The notes beneath the pieces are model-generated. The model did no database searches. It was not told the origin of the DNA and saw nothing but the letters and a program-made list of their open reading frames with translations. A DNA stretch of 64,000 bases from Agromyces sp. Leaf222. GTDB lineage: Bacteria; Actinomycetota; Actinomycetes; Actinomycetales; Microbacteriaceae. Position 1 is the first letter of the stretch; each line of letters begins with the position of its first letter. A program made the position numbers and the translations under genes. Location: NCBI RefSeq assembly GCF_001421565.1, contig NZ_LMKQ01000001.1, positions 2,474,605 through 2,538,604 of the forward strand, read 5' to 3'. Of the stretch, positions 1 to 7,998 are shown one piece after another.

Positions 1-879
1 GAGCACCGTGAACACGATCGCGAGGCCGGGGAAGAGCGCGGTCCACCAGATGCCGCTCGTGACGTCGGACTGGGCCTTGTTGAGGTCGTACCCCCACTCG
101 GCGGCCGCGGTCGGCTCGATGCCGAACCCGAGGAAGCCGAGGGCGGCCATCGTGAGGATCGCCTCCGACGAGTTCAGCGTGATGATGAGCGGGAGCGTGC
201 GGGTCGCGTTGCGGAACACGTGCTTGAACACGATGCGCGAGTTCGACGCGCCGAGCACCTTCGCCGATTCGACGTACGCCTCCGCCTTGATGCGCACCGT
301 CTCGGCGCGGATCACGCGGAAGTACTGCGGGATGAACACGACCGTGATCGACCCCGCGGCGGCGAGCACGCCGCCCCAGAGGTCGGACTGGCCGCCGGAG
401 ATCACGATCGAGAGGACGATCGCGAGCAGCAGCGACGGGAACGCGTAGATCGCGTCGCAGACCACCACGAGCACGCGGTCGAGCCATCCGCCGAAGTAGC
501 CGGAGTAGAGGCCGAGCGCGACACCGATGAAGATCGAGAGCAGCACCGCGATGACGATCACGATGATCGCCGTCTGCGTGCCCCAGATGACCCTCGAGAG
601 GACGTCGTAGCCGCCGACCGTGGTGCCGAACGGGTGCTCGATCGACGGCGGCTGCTGGGTGCCGAACGCGACGCCGTCGGTCTTGCGCTGCGCGAAGCCG
701 TACGGCGCGAGCAGCGGCGCGAGGAACGACGTCAGGATGAAGATGGCCATCATGACGAGGCCGGCGACGAGCATGCCCCGCTGCAGGCCCATGCTCTGGC
801 GGAGCTGGTGCACGATCGGCAGGCGGTCGCGGAGGCGCCGCTTCGGAGTGGTAACGGTGGTGGCGGATGCCGTGGTCAT
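1..879 (-). CDS. Dipeptide/oligopeptide ABC transporter permease, DppC/OppC type (3' end beyond window)
   Basis: Inner-membrane permease that pairs with the DppB-type subunit encoded just upstream to move peptides or a similar solute. The visible 293 residues start MTTASATTVTTPKRRLRD, a basic cytoplasmic N-terminus, then a first membrane segment around residues 38-58 and a periplasmic stretch with the family-typical HPFGTTVGGYDVLSRV. The EAA loop that contacts the ATPase is visible as LGASNSRIVFKHVFRNA. The ATG at 879 lies one base after the TGA of the upstream permease, so the two are translationally coupled. The stop codon and any ATPase genes lie left of base 1. Substrate not determinable. 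Confidence 0.93.
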   Translation of the reverse strand, partial: MTTASATTVTTPKRRLRDRLPIVHQLRQSMGLQRGMLVAGLVMMAIFILTSFLAPLLAPYGFAQRKTDGVAFGTQQPPSIEHPFGTTVGGYDVLSRVIWGTQTAIIVIVIAVLLSIFIGVALGLYSGYFGGWLDRVLVVVCDAIYAFPSLLLAIVLSIVISGGQSDLWGGVLAAAGSITVVFIPQYFRVIRAETVRIKAEAYVESAKVLGASNSRIVFKHVFRNATRTLPLIITLNSSEAILTMAALGFLGFGIEPTAAAEWGYDLNKAQSDVTSGIWWTALFPGLAIVFTVL

Positions 880-880
880 C

Positions 881-1972
881 TCAGAACCTCACCCTCGGGT
901 CGATGAACGCGGCGATGATGTCCACGACGAAGTTGGTGAGCGCGACGATGATCGCGAGGAGCACCACGATGCCCTGCACGGCCACGAAGTCTCGCGACTC
1001 GAGGAACTCCGCCAGGGCGAAGCCGAGGCCCTTCCACTCGAACGTCGTCTCGGTCAGCACGGCGCCGGCGAGGAGCAACGCGATCTGCAGGCCGATGACG
1101 GTGATGATCGGGATGAGCGCGGGGCGGTACGCGTGCTTGCGGAGCAGGCGGGACTCGGCCACGCCGCGCGAGCGGGCGGCGTCCACGTAGTCGGTCGAGA
1201 GCGTGCCGATGACGTTCGTGCGCACGAGGCGGAGGAAGATGCCCGCCGTCAGCAGGCCGAGCGCGATCGAGGGCAGCACGACGTGCGCGAGCACGTCGCC
1301 GAGCACGGCGGGGTCGCCGGTCATCAGGGCGTCGATCGTGTAGAACCCGGTCTTGTTCGGCAGGGTCTGCAGTTGCAGCTCGGCTCCGACGCTGGCTCGT
1401 CCGGCGACCGGCAGCCACTTCAGCCACACCGCGAAGATGAGTTTGAGGAGCAGGCCGGCGAAGAAGATCGGCACCGCGTACCAGAAGATGGCGAGCACGC
1501 GGAAGATGGCGTCGGGCGCCTTGTCGCGGTAGTAGGCGGCCGCGAGGCCGAGCGGGATGCCGACGGCGAACGCCACGATGAGCGAGTAGAACACCAGCTC
1601 GAACGTCGCGGGGCCGTAGGTCATGAGCACCTCGACCACCGGACGGTTCGTCGTGAGCGTCGAACCGAAGTCGAACACCGCGATGCGGGAGAGGTACTCG
1701 AGGTACTGGATCAGGATCGGGCGATCGTAGCCGGCGGCTGCGCGCAGCTCGGCGAGCGCCTCGGGGCTCAGCCGGCCGCCCTGCGCGGCCGTGATCGGGT
1801 CGCCCGTCGTGCGCATGAGGAAGAACACGAGCGTGACGAGGATGAAGATCGTCGGGAAGATCAGCAGGAATCGCACGAGCAGATAGCGTGCGAATCCTCC
1901 GCCCTTGGGCTTGGCCTTGACGGCGCCGGGGGTCGGGATGCCTGGCGCCGGCGCCAGATCGACAGCGGACAT
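881..1972 (-). CDS. Dipeptide/oligopeptide ABC transporter permease, DppB/OppB type
   Basis: First of two permease subunits of the peptide importer. 363 residues with a Pro/Lys-rich cytoplasmic N-terminus, the DppB-type first membrane segment (YLLVRFLLIFPTIFILVT), the FFLMRTTGDP motif that follows it, and an EAA loop near RSRGVAESRLLRKHAYRPA. An ATG seven codons upstream (1993) is in frame, but a TGAGGA Shine-Dalgarno sits 4-9 nt before the ATG at 1972, so 1972 is preferred. Lies between the binding-protein gene (2064-3695) and the DppC-type gene. A strong stem-loop at 1997-2031 separates it from the binding protein and could lower its expression. Confidence 0.93.
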   Translation of the reverse strand: MSAVDLAPAPGIPTPGAVKAKPKGGGFARYLLVRFLLIFPTIFILVTLVFFLMRTTGDPITAAQGGRLSPEALAELRAAAGYDRPILIQYLEYLSRIAVFDFGSTLTTNRPVVEVLMTYGPATFELVFYSLIVAFAVGIPLGLAAAYYRDKAPDAIFRVLAIFWYAVPIFFAGLLLKLIFAVWLKWLPVAGRASVGAELQLQTLPNKTGFYTIDALMTGDPAVLGDVLAHVVLPSIALGLLTAGIFLRLVRTNVIGTLSTDYVDAARSRGVAESRLLRKHAYRPALIPIITVIGLQIALLLAGAVLTETTFEWKGLGFALAEFLESRDFVAVQGIVVLLAIIVALTNFVVDIIAAFIDPRVRF

Positions 1973-1996
1973 GGATTCCTCACTGTGAAACATGGA

Positions 1997-2031
1997 ACGG
2001 GGGCGACTCGCAGGATGCGGGTCGCCCCCGT
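1997..2031 (-). terminator. Intercistronic stem-loop in peptide ABC operon (partial terminator or mRNA stabiliser)
   Basis: Perfect 11-bp inverted repeat (1997-2007 pairs with 2021-2031, 13-nt loop) between the binding-protein stop and the first permease. No T-run follows. Binding-protein genes are usually made in excess over permeases, and an intercistronic hairpin in this position is a common way to achieve that. Whether it terminates or protects RNA cannot be told from sequence. Confidence 0.6.
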
Positions 2032-2063
2032 CGGTCGAACTGGATCGACTCTAGTCGGAGTGA

Positions 2064-3695
2064 CTAGCCCTTGGAGAGCGCCGCATAGCGGAACTTGAAC
2101 GACGCGTCGAGGGTGTCTTCGGTGCCCTCGACATCGGAGCCGACGACCGCGACCTGGGCGCCCTGCATGTACGGGATCGTGGACAGGTCTGCCGCGACCG
2201 CGTCCTGGATCTCGCCGATGAGCGCCTCACGCGCTGCGGGGTCGGTCGTGACGGCCTGCTCGAGGATCATGTCGTTGACCTCGGCGTTGTCGTAGTGGTT
2301 CGACAGGAAGTTCTCCTTGAGGAAGAACGGCGTCAGGTAGTTGTCGGCGTCGGAGTAGTCGGGGAACCAACCGAGCTGGTAGGCCGGGTAGAGGTCCGCG
2401 ACGCGGTCCTTGGAGTACTGGACCCACTCGGTGGACTGCAGGTCGACCGTGAACAGGCCGCTCTCCTCGAGGTTCTCCTTGATGATCGCGTACTCGTCGC
2501 TCGACGACGGTCCGTAGCGCTCGGCCACGTACTGGATCGAGATCGGGAGCGGCGTCGTGACGCCGGCCTTCTCGAGGCGCTCGGCCGCCTTGTCGGCGTC
2601 GGGTGCGCCGTTGCCGTCGCCGTAGAGGCCCTTGAGCGCCTCGTTCGCGCCGGTCAGGCCCTCGGGGACGTACGAGTAGAGCGGCGTGAACGTGCCCTTG
2701 TAGACGTCCTCGGAGATCGCGTCGCGGTCGATGAGGTCGGCGATCGCCTGGCGGACGGCCAGGGACTTCGCCGGGTCGGCCTCGGGGGTCGTCGCACCGA
2801 ACGGCATGGTGTCGAAGTTGAAGACGAGGTAGCGGATCTCGCCACCGGGGCCGTCGACGACCTTCACCTTGTCGTTGCCGCGGAGGTCCTCGATGTCGGT
2901 CGCGCTGAGCGTGCGGTTCGCGACGTCGATGTTGCCTTCCTGAACGTCGAGCTTCAGGTTCGAGGCATCCGTGTAGTACTTCACGTTGACCGTGTCGGTC
3001 TTCGCGGCACCCAGGAGGCCGTCGTAGTCGGCGTTGGCCTTGTACGAGATCAGGTTGTTGAAGTCGTAGCTCGTGATGACGTACTGGCCGGCGAACGGGT
3101 TGCCCTTGACGATGTCGTCGTCGCTCGTCACCGAGTCGGCCGAGAAGACGTCCTCGTCGACGATCGGGCCGACCGGGCTCGACAGGATCTGCGGGAAGAT
3201 CTGGTCGTTCTCGCTCAGCAGGTGGAAGACGACGGTCGTGTCGTCGACGGCCTCGGTGGACTCGAGGTTGTAGAGCAGCGACGACGGGCCGTTCTCGTCG
3301 GCGATCGCCGTCTGGCGGTCGAACGTGAACTTCACGTCGGAGGCCGTGAGGTCGTTGCCGTTGGCGAACTTCAGGCCCGGCTTCAGCTTGACCGTGTACT
3401 CGGTCGGCGCGGTGAACTCGGCCGACTCCGCGATGTCGGGCTCGACGTCGGGGCTGCCGTACGGCGTGTTCAGGAGGAACGGGTAGACCTGGTTCATGAC
3501 GGCGAAGGAGCCGTTGTCGTACGAACCCGCGGGGTCGAGTGCCGTGACCTGCTCGGTGGTGCCGATCGTGAGCGTTCCGCCTGCGGTATCGTCGCCGCCG
3601 CTTGAGGCGGTGCAGCCCGCGAGCGCGAGCGCTGCGACCGAGACGCCGGCGGCCGCGATGAGCGTGCGGCGCCGGGTGATGGATGCGGATGACAT
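2064..3695 (-). CDS. ABC transporter substrate-binding lipoprotein, SBP_bac_5 family
   Basis: Extracytoplasmic solute receptor of the peptide importer, 543 residues. The signal peptide carries an Arg cluster (SITRRRTLIAAAG) and a lipobox LAGC with the acylated Cys at about residue 28, so the protein is membrane-anchored outside the cell. The mature part has SBP_bac_5 hallmarks: TAVDPAG-like LDPAGSYDNG, EFTAPTEYTVKLKPGLKFANGNDLTASDVKFTFDR, and a C-terminal AVVGSDVEG region. An AGGAAGAGG ribosome site lies 8 nt before the ATG at 3695. First gene of the minus-strand operon with the DppB and DppC permeases. Family members bind peptides, nickel or glutathione; specificity is not readable here. Confidence 0.94.
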   Translation of the reverse strand: MSSASITRRRTLIAAAGVSVAALALAGCTASSGGDDTAGGTLTIGTTEQVTALDPAGSYDNGSFAVMNQVYPFLLNTPYGSPDVEPDIAESAEFTAPTEYTVKLKPGLKFANGNDLTASDVKFTFDRQTAIADENGPSSLLYNLESTEAVDDTTVVFHLLSENDQIFPQILSSPVGPIVDEDVFSADSVTSDDDIVKGNPFAGQYVITSYDFNNLISYKANADYDGLLGAAKTDTVNVKYYTDASNLKLDVQEGNIDVANRTLSATDIEDLRGNDKVKVVDGPGGEIRYLVFNFDTMPFGATTPEADPAKSLAVRQAIADLIDRDAISEDVYKGTFTPLYSYVPEGLTGANEALKGLYGDGNGAPDADKAAERLEKAGVTTPLPISIQYVAERYGPSSSDEYAIIKENLEESGLFTVDLQSTEWVQYSKDRVADLYPAYQLGWFPDYSDADNYLTPFFLKENFLSNHYDNAEVNDMILEQAVTTDPAAREALIGEIQDAVAADLSTIPYMQGAQVAVVGSDVEGTEDTLDASFKFRYAALSKG

Positions 3696-4109
3696 GTCCG
3701 TCTACCTCTTCCTTTGGATATCGGCTCGGCCGCGAAGCGACCCCCGAGTTTTGGTGATTCCGACACGCTGGAATTCCAGGTGCGGCGCGGACCGGGCGAA
3801 CCGTCTGCACCCTCGAGGGTGCGGGCGAGCAGCCCCGTCCGTTCAGCTGTGTGCGGGAGAACACTTCAAGAGTTAGCACCTCGACCTTGAGGCAGAAGCC
3901 AACGTTATCGGACCGTAATGGTCGAAAATCCTGAAGAGTACTCATCGGAAGTACCCATCCATCCTCCGCGCCTCCGACCTGTTGCTGGTCGTTCGGACAG
4001 TGGAATGATTCCGGAAACATCACATCCTCAGCGGACTCAGTGCCGCATCACATGTGATGCATAGAGACGGGTTGTAGCGACTCGCGCACATCGAACCGGA
4101 GGTTGCACA
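3696..4109. promoter_or_regulatory. Divergent intergenic region between peptide ABC operon and M6 protease
   Basis: 414 bp without a plausible gene. It must hold the promoters of both flanking divergent transcripts. Two things stand out: a short dyad GACC-gtaat-GGTC near 3921-3933, and a perfect 16-bp palindrome close to the protease start (separate entry). I found no -35/-10 pair convincing enough to place on the binding-protein side. Confidence 0.55.
4045..4060. promoter_or_regulatory. Perfect 16-bp palindrome upstream of M6 protease (operator candidate)
   Basis: GCATCACATGTGATGC is fully self-complementary and lies 50-65 nt before the ATG of the protease gene, where an RNA polymerase or repressor site is expected. 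It ends next to a weak -10-like CATAGA. The regulator is unknown; no regulator gene sits beside it. Confidence 0.45.
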
Positions 4110-6806
4110 ATGGCACGACGTGAACACAGATCCAGAACACGGCTGAGGCGGTCCGGCATCGCCTCGGCGGTCGCCGTCGGCGTCCTCGCGATCGCGACGG
4201 TGTCGAGCGGCACCGCCTTCGCGGCGCCCCAGGCGGCGATCGACCCCGCCGTCCTCGACCCCATCGACCCCCAGAACTGGGTGAACATGGACGACATGAC
4301 CTGGGACGACTACGTCGACGTCCCCGGCACCGACTGGGCCAACGACGACGAGGGCACCGACCGGCAGTTCAACGGCGCCATCGTGCTGCTGGACTTCGAG
4401 AACCAGCCGTTCCTCGTGACGGAGGAGGAGGGCGCCCATCCCTTCGGCGACCCGTCGGGCCTCGCCAACGGCATCGATCGCGAAGACGTGCCGCAGTTCT
4501 ACCTCGACCTGCTGAACAAGCCGAACGAGCTCAACCACGGCCGCACCATCAACGAGTACTGGATGGAGCAGTCGGGTGGACGCCTGAGCGTGCAGATGGA
4601 GGCGTTCGGCCCCTACACGCTGCCGGGCGACATCCAGGAGTACGGCCTGAACGACTCGTTCAACAAGCCGAACGCGGCGTTCTGCCCGCAGGGCGACTCG
4701 TGCAACAAGAACATCCGCCCCGATGCGCTCGCGCTCTGGGGCGCGGACATCGGCGAGACCGAGCCGCTGAAGAAGTTCGACCAGGTGTTCTACATCACGG
4801 CCGGTCACGACGAGTCCTCCACGTGGGAGGAGTTCGGCCAGATGCTGTTCGAGAACCCCGAGGACGTCACCGACGACTTCGGACCGCCGCGTGACGAGAA
4901 CGGCGTCGCCCTCGACCAGAACGGCCAGCCGATGGCGAACTGGGCGAAGACCCGGTACATCCCGTGGACCTCGTGGCAGGCCGCGATCAACCACTGGCCG
5001 AACGCCAACTTCCCATCGGGCGGCAACGCCGGCAACTCGACGCAGGCCGAGTCCTCGGGCATGGGCACGTACGCGCACGAGTTCAGCCACATCCTCGGCA
5101 TCGCCGACAACTACGGCAACCCGTACGGCGTCGAGGGCGCCGACGGCGGCCCGCTGCGCGACACGAGCGGACCGTTCGACGTGCTTGCACGCGGATCGTT
5201 CAACGGCCCCGGCGGCACGCACCAGCGGTGGAGCGTCCCGTCCGTCGCCGGTGGATCGCAGCCGGCCGGCGTCGCCCTGCGCAACCGCATCAACCTCAAC
5301 CTCATCGAGGAGGACGAGTACCTCAACCTGCCCGAGCAGACGCTCGACCAGTACGGTCTCGTGAACACGCGGATCACCTCGCGCGCCGTGATGGGCGACG
5401 GCATCCTCACCGGTGTCAACCTCGTGCTCGACAAGCCGACCTCGGCTGCCGCCGACAACTCGACGGGCTCGTGCAGCCGTCGCGGGGTCGACGCCACCGG
5501 CCAGGCCACGTGGGACTGCGACGGCGGAAGCTACGACAACTACACGCTCGAGGTCATCGACCGGATGGGCACGGACTCGTTCCAGCCCGACCACGGCGTG
5601 ATGATCGCCAAGACGAAGAACCGCGACTCGAACCCGTTCATCTGGACGATCGACGCCAACCCGCAGAACATCGACACGGTGGACTACGTCCGTCCCGACG
5701 GCACGCCGGTGATGATCACGCGAGGCGACCAGCGCCAGCTGAACGACGCGCTCTTCCACGCCGGAACCGACTCGGGCTCCGAGTACGAGTACGTCGACGA
5801 GGCCAACGGGCTCCACTTCTACATCACGGACATGGAGCGCGATGACGAGGGCCTGCTCGCCTACGACGTCGCGATCCGCTCGCTCACGTCGACCTCGACC
5901 CAGGCTCGCGGCGTCGCACTCGGCGCAGTCGCGAACTCGGGCTCGCTCGAGAGCGGCCTGCTCGGCCTCACGGTGCCGGTGACCAACACCGGAGCTGCGG
6001 CATCCGACCCGATCGCCGACGCCGACATCTACCGGGTCTCCGCTGCGATCGAGGGCGAGGCTGCCGGCTGGACCGTGCGCATCCCGAACGAGATCCTGAC
6101 GGTGGGCACCGGAGCGACCAAGGAGGTGCCGGTCTACCTCGAGTACGAGGGCGACGGCGTTCCGACGGCCGCACCGTCGGTCGCGGTCACGGTCACGTCC
6201 GAGAACGACCCGGCCGCGACCGCGACGACCAAGACCTCGGTCGTCGACGCCGTCAAGCCCGTGGCGACGCTCGTCTCGCCGACCACCGCCGGCCCGTCGA
6301 AGGCACTCACCGTGCAGGTCGACGCGACCGACAACTACGGCCTGAAGCGGGTCGTGGCGAACGTGTACAGCGGGACGACGCTCGTCAAGAGCACCCAGAC
6401 CGCCGCGAACGGCGCGACGAGCGCCACGCACAACGCCACGGTCACCCTGCCCGACGGCAACTACACGGTGAAGTACAACGCCGAGGACCTCAAGGGCAAC
6501 ATCGCCAAGACCGGGACGTTCGCGTTCACGATCGACGCGACCGCCCCGACGGTCACGTTGAAGACCGGGGCGACCGAGACGGTGGGCGCCGACGGTGTCT
6601 ACTCGCTCGTGAGCTTCAAGCTCAACGACGCCGGCAAGATCGACAAGCTGACGCTCAACGGAGTGGTGAAGGACCTCACGAACAACGCGTGGTCCGACCT
6701 CAACTTCGTCAAGCCCGGCGCCTTCGGCGGCGTCGTCGGCCAGAACACCCTCGTCGTCTACGACGTCGCGGGCAACACCACGACGCTCACGTTCACCCTG
6801 AACTAG
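4110..6806 (+). CDS. Secreted M6-family (immune inhibitor A-like) metalloprotease
   Basis: Large exported zinc protease, 898 residues. An N-terminal signal peptide (twin Arg pairs, hydrophobic core, cleavage near FA-AP at residues 38-40) is followed by the M6 domain. The zinc-binding HEFSH is at about residues 323-327 in the family context AHEFSHILGIADNYG, and the downstream family motif FDVLARGSFNGPGGTHQRW is present. The C-terminal third (about residues 600-898) is Thr/Val-rich with Ig-like repeats such as VKPVATLVSPTTAG and DATAPTVTLKTG, probably for substrate or surface binding. GGAGG ribosome site 7 nt before ATG. Likely digests extracellular protein; the peptide importer upstream could take up products, which is inference from proximity only. 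Confidence 0.93.
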   Translation: MARREHRSRTRLRRSGIASAVAVGVLAIATVSSGTAFAAPQAAIDPAVLDPIDPQNWVNMDDMTWDDYVDVPGTDWANDDEGTDRQFNGAIVLLDFENQPFLVTEEEGAHPFGDPSGLANGIDREDVPQFYLDLLNKPNELNHGRTINEYWMEQSGGRLSVQMEAFGPYTLPGDIQEYGLNDSFNKPNAAFCPQGDSCNKNIRPDALALWGADIGETEPLKKFDQVFYITAGHDESSTWEEFGQMLFENPEDVTDDFGPPRDENGVALDQNGQPMANWAKTRYIPWTSWQAAINHWPNANFPSGGNAGNSTQAESSGMGTYAHEFSHILGIADNYGNPYGVEGADGGPLRDTSGPFDVLARGSFNGPGGTHQRWSVPSVAGGSQPAGVALRNRINLNLIEEDEYLNLPEQTLDQYGLVNTRITSRAVMGDGILTGVNLVLDKPTSAAADNSTGSCSRRGVDATGQATWDCDGGSYDNYTLEVIDRMGTDSFQPDHGVMIAKTKNRDSNPFIWTIDANPQNIDTVDYVRPDGTPVMITRGDQRQLNDALFHAGTDSGSEYEYVDEANGLHFYITDMERDDEGLLAYDVAIRSLTSTSTQARGVALGAVANSGSLESGLLGLTVPVTNTGAAASDPIADADIYRVSAAIEGEAAGWTVRIPNEILTVGTGATKEVPVYLEYEGDGVPTAAPSVAVTVTSENDPAATATTKTSVVDAVKPVATLVSPTTAGPSKALTVQVDATDNYGLKRVVANVYSGTTLVKSTQTAANGATSATHNATVTLPDGNYTVKYNAEDLKGNIAKTGTFAFTIDATAPTVTLKTGATETVGADGVYSLVSFKLNDAGKIDKLTLNGVVKDLTNNAWSDLNFVKPGAFGGVVGQNTLVVYDVAGNTTTLTFTLN

Positions 6807-6820
6807 CGTCGATGCCCAGG

Positions 6821-6856
6821 ACGGGTGCCTCCTCGCCACCGCGGGGAGGCACCCGT
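6821..6856 (+). terminator. Rho-independent-type terminator after M6 protease
   Basis: 12-bp perfect stem (6821-6832 with 6845-6856) with a 12-nt loop, 15 nt after the protease stop codon. It lacks a T-run, as is usual in GC-rich actinobacteria. It separates the protease from the lipoprotein pair. Confidence 0.7.
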
Positions 6857-6904
6857 GCCGGCATCTCGATCCATCCGGCAACCTCCACGAGCGGAGCCCG
6901 AGAC

Positions 6905-7381
6905 GTGACCAGACTCCCCCGCATCCTTTCCGCGGCAGCCGTCGTGACGGTGGCCGCGGCCCTCCTCGCCGGCTGCTCCGGCCCGGGCGGCGCCGCGTCG
7001 GACGCGCCGACGATCGACGTGCTCGTGCGCGACTCGAACCTCAGGGTCGAGGGCGAGGCGTGCTCAGGTGCACGGCCGAACGAGTACATCCACCGCGGCG
7101 CGGAGGTCGTGCTCGAGCACGAGTCCGATCGCATCGTCGTCGAGCTCCCCGACGGCGAGGCCGTCCGCATGGACGACATCGACTACGGCGCCGCACCGCG
7201 GATCCCCACCGCGTGCCGCTTCCGCATCGCGGCCTCCGGGCTCGCGCCCGACCTCGACTACACCGTGACGATCGACGGCCGCGACGCCGGCTCCTACCGG
7301 TACACGCCCGCCGACGCCGCGCCGATCGCGGTTCCCCCGCTCGCCGACCCCGGCGCGATCCTCGAGACCGGAGACCACTGA
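6905..7381 (+). CDS. Small lipoprotein of unknown function
   Basis: 158-residue exported lipoprotein: VTRLPRILSAAAVVTVAAALLAGC is a lipoprotein signal with the acylated Cys at residue 24. The mature part holds two further Cys (in GEACSGARPNEY and PTACRFRIAA) that could form a disulfide, and alternating strand-like segments such as EVVLEHESDRIVVELPDG. No recognised catalytic motif. The GTG at 6905 is chosen because a GGAG lies 9 nt upstream and the Arg-Leu signal sequence begins there. The stop TGA overlaps the ATG of the thioredoxin-like gene by one base, so the two are co-translated and probably act together. Function unknown. Confidence 0.82.
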   Translation: MTRLPRILSAAAVVTVAAALLAGCSGPGGAASDAPTIDVLVRDSNLRVEGEACSGARPNEYIHRGAEVVLEHESDRIVVELPDGEAVRMDDIDYGAAPRIPTACRFRIAASGLAPDLDYTVTIDGRDAGSYRYTPADAAPIAVPPLADPGAILETGDH

Positions 7382-7956
7382 TGTCACTCCCCCAGCGTGC
7401 TGCGCTCCTGGTCGGCGTCGCACTGACCGCCATGCTGTTCACCGGATGCACCCCCGAAGACCTCGGAGGAGCCGATCGGATGCCCGGGGCGCTGCCCGAG
7501 GGCGTGACGTTCGCCGAGAGCCCCGACGCACCGACGGCGCCGACCATCGACGCGGAGCTCGTCGACGGATCCCCCGTCGGCAACGAGGACCTCTGGGGCG
7601 ACCGCCCGGCCGTGCTGCAGTTCACGACCTCCTGGTGCACGCGCTGCGACGAGCAGCAGCCGGTGATCGACGCCATCACGCGCGACTACGGCGACGCCGT
7701 CACCGTCGCCCTCGTGGCCGGAGACCCGGCCGATGGCCAGGATGCGCTCGTCGAGCACCTCGACGACCTCGGCGTCACCCAGCCCGTCATCGTCGACCCC
7801 GACCTGCAGGTGTGGCGCTCGTACGCCGTCGCCGAGGCGCCCATGACCGCCCTCATCGATGCGGATGGCCGCCTGATCAAGCTCTGGCCCGGCGGTGCCG
7901 ACGACGCGAAGCTGCGAACCGAACTCGATCGCATCGTGCAGCGGGCCGGCGGCTGA
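7381..7956 (+). CDS. TlpA/ResA-like thioredoxin-fold lipoprotein
   Basis: 191-residue membrane-anchored thiol-disulfide protein. Signal peptide with lipobox FTGC (Cys 23), then a thioredoxin-like domain with active site WCTRC (Cys 86 and Cys 89) in the order expected for TlpA/ResA proteins (VLQFTTSWCTRCDEQQPVIDA) and a cis-Pro loop AEAPMT near residue 146. It likely reduces or oxidises disulfides of exported proteins outside the membrane. Its start overlaps the stop of the preceding lipoprotein, whose extra Cys pair makes it a possible client. No cytochrome c maturation genes adjoin it, so a dedicated haem role is not supported. Confidence 0.88.
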   Translation: MSLPQRAALLVGVALTAMLFTGCTPEDLGGADRMPGALPEGVTFAESPDAPTAPTIDAELVDGSPVGNEDLWGDRPAVLQFTTSWCTRCDEQQPVIDAITRDYGDAVTVALVAGDPADGQDALVEHLDDLGVTQPVIVDPDLQVWRSYAVAEAPMTALIDADGRLIKLWPGGADDAKLRTELDRIVQRAGG

Positions 7957-7964
7957 CACGACGA

Positions 7965-7979
7965 GATCCGCCGCGGATC
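7965..7979. terminator. Short hairpin between convergent thioredoxin-like gene and dnaG
   Basis: GATCCG-CCG-CGGATC, six-bp arms with a 3-nt loop, in the 42-nt gap between two convergent genes. Plausible shared terminator, but short. Confidence 0.35.
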
Positions 7980-7998
7980 GCTCGGGCCCGGCCGCAGA

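Noticed and set aside
2295..3605. 436-codon plus-strand open frame antisense to the peptide-binding protein
   Set aside because: Val/Leu/Arg/Asp shadow of the binding-protein gene, which has a lipobox and family motifs.
4020..6881. 953-codon open frame on the minus strand, antisense to the M6 protease
   Set aside because: Arg/His/Val/Asp-biased composition typical of GC-rich antisense frames, no domain, and the plus strand encodes a complete protease with signal peptide and zinc motif.
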